Shown: one piece after another, positions 1 through 6,941 of the stretch
Numbering within the stretch: position 1 is the stretch's first letter
How the letters are laid out: the number at the start of each line of letters is the position of its first letter
DNA from: Treponema sp.
Lineage (GTDB): Bacteria; Spirochaetota; Spirochaetia; Treponematales; Breznakiellaceae
Assembly (NCBI GenBank): GCA_031281925.1
Contig: JAITES010000197.1
Coordinates: 1-10,216 of the forward strand
Direction: 5' to 3'
DNA: 10,216 nt
The notes under the pieces: model-generated
The model's input: the letters and a program-made list of their open reading frames with translations, nothing else
What the model was told of the DNA's origin: nothing
Database searches by the model: none
Position numbers and translations under genes: made by a program

Positions 1-30
1 GGCAATCTGTTCGGGGTTAAGTTTTTTCAT
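1..30 (-). CDS. addA: UvrD/AddA-type helicase subunit, N-terminal ten codons only
   Basis: Reading leftward from the ATG at 30-28, the sequence gives MKKLNPEQIA and runs off the window edge. The LNPEQ stretch is the Q-motif start typical of UvrD/Rep/AddA superfamily 1 helicases, which bind the adenine of ATP there. The ATG overlaps the TGA of the AddB-like gene (ATGA), and an AGGA lies 8 bases before the start. Tight coupling to an AddB-like nuclease gene makes AddA (the motor and second nuclease of the AddAB end-resection enzyme) the natural reading. Ten residues alone cannot separate AddA from UvrD, PcrA or RecB, so the name rests mainly on context. Confidence 0.6.
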   Translation of the reverse strand, partial: MKKLNPEQIA

Positions 31-2861
31 GTATCAAATCCTGTATAAACGCTGCGGCAGAGGGCGGAAACACTGCAGCTTCCGCAGTCCCTGTCCTCCA
101 TTTCGGGCACCCGGTAGTCCCCTTTGCTCATGGCGGAGACAAGATCGGCAAGGATGCTGTCTACCCAGTCTATTTCACACTGATAGTCTTTCCGGTTCAT
201 GGGCAGAGTGTGTGAGGAATTTGGGGGGACATCATCATCGATAACATCCCGGTATTCCCGGTTATCCAGAGAATAGAAGCGGGCCAAATTTACTTTATCG
301 CCGCTACCGTGTTCCAGCATGTTGATGTACGCGGGAAGCTGGACATTGGCCGGAGATGTCTCTTCGTCCGCGAGAAGATCTTTCCTGTCGGGCATGAGGC
401 CGGTTTTGAAATCCGTAAGAATATATTTTCCCGTTCTTTTGAGTACAAGATCCGCTTTCCCGGTCATGGAAAGGCCGAGATCCGGATACTCCCTGCGCAG
501 CGGATACTCGGGTTTGAGAACCTCCGCGCCGTCGAGAATCTCCGCATCGGCTTCAAGATAATCTTCGAGAGCGGCATTGATTCTGTCCCGGAGCATGTCA
601 TACACCGATTCCTGAAATGCCCCCTCCCGCTGCCGGGCATTATTCAGGGCGGTGTCCACCTCTTCATTGAGCCATTTCCTGTAGGTTTCAAGCTTTTTTT
701 TGTCAAATTTTTTTGAATCGTTTTCAATTCTTAAAAAAAAGGCCTCCAGAATTCTGTGGTAAAGCATACCCAGATCCCTCTGGTCAATGGTCTCGATCCC
801 GGTCTGCTTTTCCGAAATACCCAGTCCCCTTTCCAGAAGCCAGCGGAAGGGACATAAAAGGTACTCGTTAAGATCCGTGGGAGAAAGTTCAAGGTTCCCG
901 GCATTTTTCTCGGGTTTCCGTTTGGGACTGCCGAGCGCCTCCCTGAGTCTTTCCCGTAACTGGGGTTCCGCCAGGGGAGTGGAACGAAGATCCGTTCCGC
1001 CGCTTCCCAGAATTTTCAGGCCCGCTTCCGCCTCAACTCGAAAGAGAGTATTGGACGGCTCGGTGGGGAAGCTTAAAATCTCCAGATCTTTCAGGGAAAG
1101 TTCCCCCTCCAGAGCGTTGAGGGGTACCGTGGGGCCTGCCCAGGTTTTTTCCGCGGTGCTGAATACCGTAAAGCCGCCTGAAAAAGCATAGGCGCGGGCA
1201 AAAGCAGCGGAAAGATCCCGTTCTTTAAGGCTCAAAAGATGTTTCCTGTCTTCCCGGATTGAATCTCCCCCCGCTTCGGTCCCGGTAACGGAAGCGCTGT
1301 TCTGTCCCATGTTGATAACAAAATGAACGAGGGGCGCAATACCCGCTCCTACCTTGTAATCGTAGATCGATACGGCCTGTTTTCCACCCTGGAATACGTA
1401 CTTCATATCCCCCAGATAGGATTTAAAAATGCTATACACAAGACCTTTTTCCTCAAGGTTTTCCATGTCCCGGAAACGCCCCGCTGCCAGGATCAGTTCA
1501 TCCAGGGCCTTCATGGCCCGGGCAAGAATATTGTCGGTATCCTCATTGATACTATCCCTGTCAAAGTAGCGGTTTTCAAAGATGTGCCACTGTTCCTTGA
1601 GCCCTTCAAACGATGATGAGTTTACCAGATTCCGTATATCCTTTTTCAGCCGTGTATAAAAGGCATTGATCTCATCGATGGAAATAGTAAAACTGCCCCG
1701 GTAGCCCTTCAGCCTGAAAAATGTATTTTCCCACACATCAAATTTATCTTCCCCCGTAGAAGCCATGCAGCGGTAACGGAGTCCAAAGTCCAGCAGAGCG
1801 TTGATACGTTCCCTGTCTTTCCAGGGATAGGCCTGATCGAGAAGCAGATTCTTCATGGACTGATACGACCAGCGGTTTGAAACGCAGTCCGCAAGGCTTG
1901 AAAAGATCCGCCCTCCTCCGTACCCCGTAAGGCTTTTCCCCCCGCGAAGCAGGGCCGGTATATCCCGGCGGGCCAGATCCAGAATCAGGCGTTCCGTATC
2001 GTCCGCCCCCGGATAGCTGATAACGATGTCTTCGCTCTCAAGGCCCCCCTCTTCCATAAGCTGCCGGATGACAAGGGCCAGCCAGCGCTGTTCCTCCGCC
2101 GCCGATTCAAAGCGGATATAGTTTCCATCCTGTACCGCGGCCCCGTTCAGAATACGCGCCGCGGCCTGCGCTTTTTGTCCGGAAGGAATTTCCGGCGGAG
2201 CGATGTCCTTTAACGTAATAATTCTGAGAGAAAATTTGCCTTTCGTTCCCGCGGCCGCCGTCAATTCTTCCCGGTATTCCTCCCAGTCATCCGCCAGTTC
2301 CGGGAAAAAGAGTATCCAGTTTTTGTCCGCAAATGTAAAATCCGTCCTGTTCCAGGAAGGCTCGTAGAGACTGTAGGTTCCCAGAAACACTTCATAACGC
2401 CGCCTGATCCAAAGAAGATCGACAAACCAGGGATCCTCCAGAAGTTCCTGTTTGCGGGGACTGCTGTTCACGCGCCTGTTGAGTCCTTCAAGACCGGGAA
2501 GCAGGGCCGCCAGAGGAGAGACAAAAGACTCCCAGAAATTTGCATACCGGTAATTGATGAAATCCCGAAGGCATGCGTTTCCCTCCCCGGCCGCCCCCGC
2601 GTTCTCCCGGAGGAGGCTGCCCGCAAACACTGTCCTGGCGGCTTTCCCTGCAGCTTCCCTGTCGTGAAAGTGCAGCGCCAGGGTTTGAGTCTTAAACTCA
2701 TCCCACGCCAGAAACCGCTCCTCCGCCAGGGGCTTCATACTTTCCAGGGCCGCCTTTTCGAGCCAAAACCGGGCCGGCACCGCCGAGGGAAAGACAAAGC
2801 TGCAGTCCCGGTCGGGCAGGGCTTCGAGTATATATTCCGCAATGGGACGGGGGGATTTCAT
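27..2861 (-). CDS. addB: AddB-like PD-(D/E)XK nuclease subunit of an AddAB-type helicase-nuclease
   Basis: Predicted 944-residue cytoplasmic protein, probably the AddB partner in double-strand-break end resection before RecA loading. The C-terminal third (about 655-940) is a RecB-family nuclease domain. It has LSPTDLNEYLLCPFRW at its start, GMLYH near 699-702, GKADLVL with D804, DFKTG with D817 and K819, and the QLPAY helix (Q841, Y845). C670, C926, C929 and C935 reproduce the AddB iron-sulfur pattern, one distant Cys then CX2CX5C. The N-terminal two thirds resemble an inactivated UvrD-like helicase: at residues 23-40, where a P-loop would sit, there is FVFPSAVPARFW and no GxxGxGK[ST]. It is shorter than Bacillus AddB (1166 aa). 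I chose the ATG at 2861, one base after the tag stop; a TTG start at 2900 would overlap tag. GGAAGG lies about 15 bases upstream of the ATG. It overlaps the next helicase gene by ATGA. Confidence 0.85.
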   Translation of the reverse strand: MKSPRPIAEYILEALPDRDCSFVFPSAVPARFWLEKAALESMKPLAEERFLAWDEFKTQTLALHFHDREAAGKAARTVFAGSLLRENAGAAGEGNACLRDFINYRYANFWESFVSPLAALLPGLEGLNRRVNSSPRKQELLEDPWFVDLLWIRRRYEVFLGTYSLYEPSWNRTDFTFADKNWILFFPELADDWEEYREELTAAAGTKGKFSLRIITLKDIAPPEIPSGQKAQAAARILNGAAVQDGNYIRFESAAEEQRWLALVIRQLMEEGGLESEDIVISYPGADDTERLILDLARRDIPALLRGGKSLTGYGGGRIFSSLADCVSNRWSYQSMKNLLLDQAYPWKDRERINALLDFGLRYRCMASTGEDKFDVWENTFFRLKGYRGSFTISIDEINAFYTRLKKDIRNLVNSSSFEGLKEQWHIFENRYFDRDSINEDTDNILARAMKALDELILAAGRFRDMENLEEKGLVYSIFKSYLGDMKYVFQGGKQAVSIYDYKVGAGIAPLVHFVINMGQNSASVTGTEAGGDSIREDRKHLLSLKERDLSAAFARAYAFSGGFTVFSTAEKTWAGPTVPLNALEGELSLKDLEILSFPTEPSNTLFRVEAEAGLKILGSGGTDLRSTPLAEPQLRERLREALGSPKRKPEKNAGNLELSPTDLNEYLLCPFRWLLERGLGISEKQTGIETIDQRDLGMLYHRILEAFFLRIENDSKKFDKKKLETYRKWLNEEVDTALNNARQREGAFQESVYDMLRDRINAALEDYLEADAEILDGAEVLKPEYPLRREYPDLGLSMTGKADLVLKRTGKYILTDFKTGLMPDRKDLLADEETSPANVQLPAYINMLEHGSGDKVNLARFYSLDNREYRDVIDDDVPPNSSHTLPMNRKDYQCEIDWVDSILADLVSAMSKGDYRVPEMEDRDCGSCSVSALCRSVYTGFDT

Positions 2862-2862
2862 T

Positions 2863-3444
2863 TTATTTCTGACATTCCTTCCAGCGGAAACAGGAAACAA
2901 GATGATCGTTTATCAGCCCTTCGGCCTGAAGCCAGGCATAGATTATCGTGGGGCCCACAAAAGAAAACCCGTGTTTTTTCAGGTCTTTGCTTATTTTTTC
3001 CGAAAGTTCCGTGGAAACGGGTATTTCCGAAAGATCCTTCCAGTGGTTTAACACGGGCCTGCCATCTACAAAATTCCAGAGCCATTTGGAAAAGGAACCT
3101 TCGGTTTCCGTCAGTTTAAGATACGCCTGCGCGTTGCCGATGGCGCTTTCAATCTTTCTCCGGTTACGGATAATACCGCTGTCCGCCATGAGCCGCTCAA
3201 TATCCTTTTTCCCGTAACGGGCGATCTTTTCGGCATCGAAGTTATCAAAGGCCGCACGGTAAGCTTCCCGGCGTTTGAGTATAGTGATCCAGGAAAGCCC
3301 GGCCTGGGCGCCGTCGAGGATCAGGGACTCAAAAAGTTTTTTGTTTGAATGGCAGGGCATGCCCCATTCCCTGTCGTGGTATTTAAGGTATACTTCATCC
3401 TCTCCGCACCAGGAACAGCGCTGAACCTGCTCAGACTTTGACAT
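2863..3444 (-). CDS. tag: DNA-3-methyladenine glycosylase I
   Basis: Predicted 193 aa, against 187 in E. coli Tag. It removes 3-methyladenine from alkylated DNA and starts base excision repair in the cytoplasm. The family landmarks are all visible: RCSWC at 9-13, KYHDREWG at 21-28, QAGLSWITILKRRE at 47-60, a conserved DSGIIRNRRKI helix, and the C-terminal NDHLVSC. C10, H23, H181 and C185 match the zinc-snap ligands of E. coli Tag (C4, H17, H175, C179). Y22, W27 and W52 match its base-stacking aromatic residues. D44 sits where E. coli has E38, a conservative change. The start is the ATG at 3444, because AAGGAGG lies 6 bases upstream; an in-frame ATG at 3462 would put that site inside the gene. 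It is the first gene of a leftward repair operon, one base from the addB-like ATG, and is divergent from gnd. Confidence 0.96.
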   Translation of the reverse strand: MSKSEQVQRCSWCGEDEVYLKYHDREWGMPCHSNKKLFESLILDGAQAGLSWITILKRREAYRAAFDNFDAEKIARYGKKDIERLMADSGIIRNRRKIESAIGNAQAYLKLTETEGSFSKWLWNFVDGRPVLNHWKDLSEIPVSTELSEKISKDLKKHGFSFVGPTIIYAWLQAEGLINDHLVSCFRWKECQK

Positions 3445-3467
3445 AATGATCCTCCTTCCCATATACT
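3438..3467 (+). promoter_or_regulatory. Putative sigma-70 promoter for the gnd operon
   Basis: TTGACA (3438-3443) is a perfect -35 box. TATACT (3462-3467) is a five-of-six -10 box, and the spacer is 18 bases. Transcription would begin near 3473-3475, so the leader is only about ten bases and starts at or within the AAGAGG ribosome site (3473-3478) of gnd. The -35 box overlaps the first codons of the divergent tag gene. The match is good, but the very short leader is a reason for caution. Confidence 0.5.
3451..3457 (-). promoter_or_regulatory. Strong ribosome binding site that fixes the tag start
   Basis: On the minus strand this reads AAGGAGG, a near-perfect Shine-Dalgarno, with 6 bases before the ATG at 3444. 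It decides between that ATG (MSKSEQ) and the upstream in-frame ATG at 3462 (MGRRII), which lacks such a site. Confidence 0.85.
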
Positions 3468-3490
3468 ACTACAAGAGGTAACTATGGCAA
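3463..3490 (-). promoter_or_regulatory. Possible weak promoter for the tag-addB operon
   Basis: On the minus strand TTGCCA (3490-3485) is followed after 16 bases by TAGTAT (3468-3463), giving five of six and four of six consensus matches. It would fire leftward just ahead of the tag ribosome site. It overlaps the proposed rightward gnd promoter, so the two could compete. This is a weak call based only on box similarity. Confidence 0.25.
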
Positions 3491-4950
3491 AGGTGGACAT
3501 TGGATTGATCGGGCTTGCGGTGATGGGAGAAAATCTCGTGCTCAACATGGAAAACAAGGGCTTTTCCGTGGCGGTGTTTAACCGGACTGTTTCCAGGGTG
3601 GATGATTTTGTAAAAGGCCGGGCGGCTAAAAAGAAAATCTTTCCCTGCCATAGCATGACAGAGCTGGCCCAGGCCCTGGAAAGACCCAGAAAGGTCATGA
3701 TCATGGTAAAGGCCGGGCAGGCGGTGGATGATACCATCGAACAGCTTCTGCAGGTTTTTGAACCGGGAGACATTATCATTGACGGCGGGAATTCAAACTA
3801 TCAGGATACCATACGCCGGACCGCTTATATAGAATCCAGGGGACTCCTCTACATCGGTACCGGGGTTTCCGGCGGTGAAGAAGGCGCCCTTACCGGCCCT
3901 TCCATTATGCCCGGCGGTTCGCCTGCCGCCTGGCCCCTGGTCAAACCGGTTCTGCAGGCCATAAGCGCAAAAATTGAAGAAGTGCCGGGGGGAACGCCTG
4001 TTCCCTGCTGCGACTGGGTAGGGGAAAACGGCGCGGGTCACTTTGTTAAAATGGTTCACAACGGCATTGAATACGGAGACATGCAGCTTATCTGCGAAAC
4101 CTACGACATCATGCGGCAGATTTTGGGTCTCTCCTACCCCCAGATGCACGATGTTTTTTCCGTCTGGAATCAGGGAGCGCTTAACAGCTACCTCATCGAA
4201 ATAACCAGGGACATTCTGGCCTATAAGGATGAAGACGGTCAGCCTCTGGCGGAAAAGATCCTTGATACCGCAGGGCAGAAGGGGACAGGCAAGTGGACGG
4301 GTATTGCGGCCCTGGAATTCGGTGTTCCCCTTACACTCATAGCGGAAGCGGTTTTCGGCCGCTGCCTCTCCGCGGCCAAAAACGAAAGAGTCCGGGCAAG
4401 CAAAATCTTTGCGGGGCCAAAAATTATCCCGCCTGAGGACAAAGAAGGTTTTATCAAAGACCTTGAGAAGGCTCTTTACGCTTCCAAGATCGTGTCCTAT
4501 GCCCAGGGTTATCTTTTAATGCGGGAAGCGGCCAGGGAACACAAATGGAACTTAAACTACGGCGGCATCGCCCTCATGTGGAGAGGCGGCTGCATCATCC
4601 GTTCAAGTTTTCTGGGAAAAATAAAGGAATCCTTTGAGCGCAACAGGGAACTTGAAAATCTGCTTCTCGATCCCTTCTTTACCGGAGTAATAGAAGAAGC
4701 GCAGGATTCGTGGCGGAGAGTCTGCGCCGCGGCGATTGGCAGCGGTATACCTGTTCCGGCCCTGAGCAGCGCCCTTGCCTACTTTGACGGCTACCGTAGC
4801 GAACGGCTTCCGGCAAACCTTCTGCAGGCCCAGAGGGATTATTTCGGCGCCCACACCTATGAACGGATAGACAAAAACCGGGGTCAGTTCTTCCACACCA
4901 ACTGGACCGGACACGGCGGTTCCACCAGCGCAACAACGTATACCGTGTAG
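3484..4950 (+). CDS. gnd: 6-phosphogluconate dehydrogenase, decarboxylating
   Basis: 488 aa, the length of the long dimeric 6PGDH family. It oxidises and decarboxylates 6-phosphogluconate to ribulose 5-phosphate with NADP(+), in the oxidative pentose phosphate pathway. The N-terminal Rossmann domain shows GLAVMG (10-15) and FNRT (32-35), where R34 fits NADP phosphate binding. The substrate loop has GVSGGEEGA. K189 and E196 in the HFVKMVHNGIEYGD stretch match the catalytic Lys and Glu of the sheep enzyme. LDTAGQKGTGKWT follows in the helical domain. R451 and H457 in the RDYFGAHTYER tail match the residues a partner subunit donates to the active site, and GQFFHTNWTGHGG closes the protein. AGAGG lies 5 bases before the ATG. 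No key residue is missing. The operon carries no zwf or pgl in view, so its 6-phosphogluconate supply is unseen. Confidence 0.97.
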   Translation: MAKVDIGLIGLAVMGENLVLNMENKGFSVAVFNRTVSRVDDFVKGRAAKKKIFPCHSMTELAQALERPRKVMIMVKAGQAVDDTIEQLLQVFEPGDIIIDGGNSNYQDTIRRTAYIESRGLLYIGTGVSGGEEGALTGPSIMPGGSPAAWPLVKPVLQAISAKIEEVPGGTPVPCCDWVGENGAGHFVKMVHNGIEYGDMQLICETYDIMRQILGLSYPQMHDVFSVWNQGALNSYLIEITRDILAYKDEDGQPLAEKILDTAGQKGTGKWTGIAALEFGVPLTLIAEAVFGRCLSAAKNERVRASKIFAGPKIIPPEDKEGFIKDLEKALYASKIVSYAQGYLLMREAAREHKWNLNYGGIALMWRGGCIIRSSFLGKIKESFERNRELENLLLDPFFTGVIEEAQDSWRRVCAAAIGSGIPVPALSSALAYFDGYRSERLPANLLQAQRDYFGAHTYERIDKNRGQFFHTNWTGHGGSTSATTYTV

Positions 4951-4968
4951 CGCATTGGCCATTAAACT

Positions 4969-6939
4969 ATGGATATACACAGCTTTTTCCCGTATAAAAA
5001 CCCTCCTTCAATCGCCGTTATTGGGGATGTTTGCCTGGATCTTTACTACCTTACCGGAACCGGGGGCGCCGAAATTTCCGCGGAAACCGGGCTCCAGTCC
5101 TATTCTGTTTTTCAGTCGAAGCTGGATCTCGGCGCCGCCTGTAATACCGCGGCCAACTGCGCAAGTCTGGGCGCCCGGAAAGTTGACCTTTACGGCGTTG
5201 CCGGAAACGACTGCTGGGGCGGAATAGTTCTGGATCTCCTTGCCGGGAAGGGCATCGGCGTTTCGGGCATTCTTACCCAGGACGAAGACTGGCAGACCCA
5301 TGTATTCCACAAGATATACCTGGGCCGGGAAGAGCTTCCCCGTTATGACATGGGGAATAACAACCGTCCCAAAAATACAACGGTGGACATTCTTCTGGAA
5401 CTGTTAAAGTCCAGGCTGGGTGAATACGACTGCGTGGTTGTAAACGAGCAGGTTCCTTCGGGACTGCACTCACCGTATTTTCAGGAAAAACTTGCCGCCA
5501 TCATCGAAAAAAACCGGGATAAGGTTCTCTGGTTTTCAGACTGCAGAAAACTCAACAGCCGCTATAATTTTACTATACACAAACTCAACCGCGGTGAAGC
5601 CGCCGCAATTCTGGAGGCTCAGGGTGTGCCGGCCAAAGACGCGGCGGATCCGTATTTTGCGGCAAAACGTCTCTATGAGCACTGGGGACTTCCGGTGGTG
5701 ATTACCCTGGACAAAGACGGCGCCCTTGCCCAGGATGAATCGGGTTGTTCCCAGTTCAACAGCCTTCATTTTACAAAGGAAATCGACATAGTTGGCGCGG
5801 GGGACGCATTCCTGGCCGGGCTTGTTACCGCCCTGGGAGCGGGGCTTCCCCTCAGGGATGCCGCCCTCATGGGAACTTTTTCGGCCGGGGTTTCCCTGGG
5901 GAAACTTTTTGAAACCGGCCATCCTACCGCGGAAGAGGTCATAGCCCTGGCAGAAGAAGGGGACTTCAATTACAATTCCCGCCTTGCCCGGGATGAAAGC
6001 CCTGGGCATTTTTACGGCGACACGGAAATTGAAATTATTGCCAATGAATCCATGCCTGCCGGCGGCCGCCGCTCTTATCCTGAAGCGGCGATTTTCGATC
6101 ATGACGGCACTATTTCGGTTTTGCGCCAGGGCTGGGAAGAAGTGATGTACACCGTAATGATTGACGCCGTCCTGGGCAGGATAAGCCGTTCCGGTTCTTC
6201 AAAGAAAAGCGATGTTCCAAAAGCGGAAGAACTCTCCCGCATACGGGACGCCGTTTCTGCCCTCATCGAAAAAACCACCGGTGTCCAGACCCTGGCCCAG
6301 ATGTACCGGCTTCAGGATATGGTTCTCTCATTCGGTCAGGTAAAAAAAGAAGATGTTCTTTCTCCGGAAGAATACAAGGCTGTTTACAATCAAGCTCTCC
6401 TTGCCTCCATGGAAAAACGCCTTGCCGGCCTTGAATCGGGCAGGCTTTCAACAGAAGACCTCACCATCAAGGGAGCCGTGGACTTTCTTAAAAAACTCGC
6501 CGCGGCCGGGACGAAGCTCTACCTCGCCAGTGGTACCGACGAGGAAGACGTCCGCCGGGAAGCCGAGCTTCTCGGTTACGCCGGGCTTTTTAACGGCGGT
6601 ATACGGGGTTCCGTGGGGGACATCAAAAACGATCCGAAAAAAATCGTCATTCGGAACATAATCACCGAAATCAGGGCCGCCGGGCTTAAAAACCCAATCG
6701 AACGGGAAACGAAGTTTCCTGCCGGCCGGGCTCAGGTTGTGGTTTTCGGCGACGGCCCTGTGGAAATGCGGGAAGCGAAAAAAGCCGGCCTCTTTGCCGT
6801 GGGTGTACTGAGCGACGAAATGCGCCGCTACGGCCGCAATGCGGCCAAGCGTGAACGGCTGATCCTCGGCGGCGCGGATGTGCTCATCCCCGATTTTTCC
6901 TGGGCCGCTGAACTTGCCCGTCTCTGCGGCTGGGAGTAA
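4969..6939 (+). CDS. Fused PfkB-family sugar kinase and HAD-family phosphatase
   Basis: 656 aa with two enzyme domains in one frame. Residues about 13-335 are a ribokinase/PfkB fold. They show AVIGD with D20 and D24 at the first strand, GAACNTAANCASLG at 55-68 (like the GGAANVA segment of heptose-7-phosphate kinase HldE), HKLNRGEAA, and VGAGDAF with catalytic-base D279. Residues about 372-655 are a HAD hydrolase. DHDGT (377-381) carries nucleophile D377 and acid D379. A helical C1-type cap follows, then LASGT with S521, K557/K558, and FGDGPVE with D595 and E599. All catalytic residues appear intact, so one protein may add and remove phosphate on related sugars; the substrate cannot be read. 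It starts 18 bases after gnd with no clear ribosome site, which suggests coupling, and ends 2 bases before the next ATG. HldE resemblance hints at a C7 or similar sugar phosphate, but no nucleotidyltransferase domain is present. Confidence 0.85.
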   Translation: MDIHSFFPYKNPPSIAVIGDVCLDLYYLTGTGGAEISAETGLQSYSVFQSKLDLGAACNTAANCASLGARKVDLYGVAGNDCWGGIVLDLLAGKGIGVSGILTQDEDWQTHVFHKIYLGREELPRYDMGNNNRPKNTTVDILLELLKSRLGEYDCVVVNEQVPSGLHSPYFQEKLAAIIEKNRDKVLWFSDCRKLNSRYNFTIHKLNRGEAAAILEAQGVPAKDAADPYFAAKRLYEHWGLPVVITLDKDGALAQDESGCSQFNSLHFTKEIDIVGAGDAFLAGLVTALGAGLPLRDAALMGTFSAGVSLGKLFETGHPTAEEVIALAEEGDFNYNSRLARDESPGHFYGDTEIEIIANESMPAGGRRSYPEAAIFDHDGTISVLRQGWEEVMYTVMIDAVLGRISRSGSSKKSDVPKAEELSRIRDAVSALIEKTTGVQTLAQMYRLQDMVLSFGQVKKEDVLSPEEYKAVYNQALLASMEKRLAGLESGRLSTEDLTIKGAVDFLKKLAAAGTKLYLASGTDEEDVRREAELLGYAGLFNGGIRGSVGDIKNDPKKIVIRNIITEIRAAGLKNPIERETKFPAGRAQVVVFGDGPVEMREAKKAGLFAVGVLSDEMRRYGRNAAKRERLILGGADVLIPDFSWAAELARLCGWE

Positions 6940-6941
6940 AA

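Noticed and set aside
2862..2900. TTG start at 2900 for the AddB-like gene, adding 13 residues.
   Set aside because: It would overlap tag by 38 bases; the ATG one base after the tag stop fits the operon layout better.
5536..6102. A 188-codon open frame on the minus strand inside the kinase-phosphatase gene.
   Set aside because: It is antisense to conserved PfkB motifs including VGAGDAF, and has no domain of its own.
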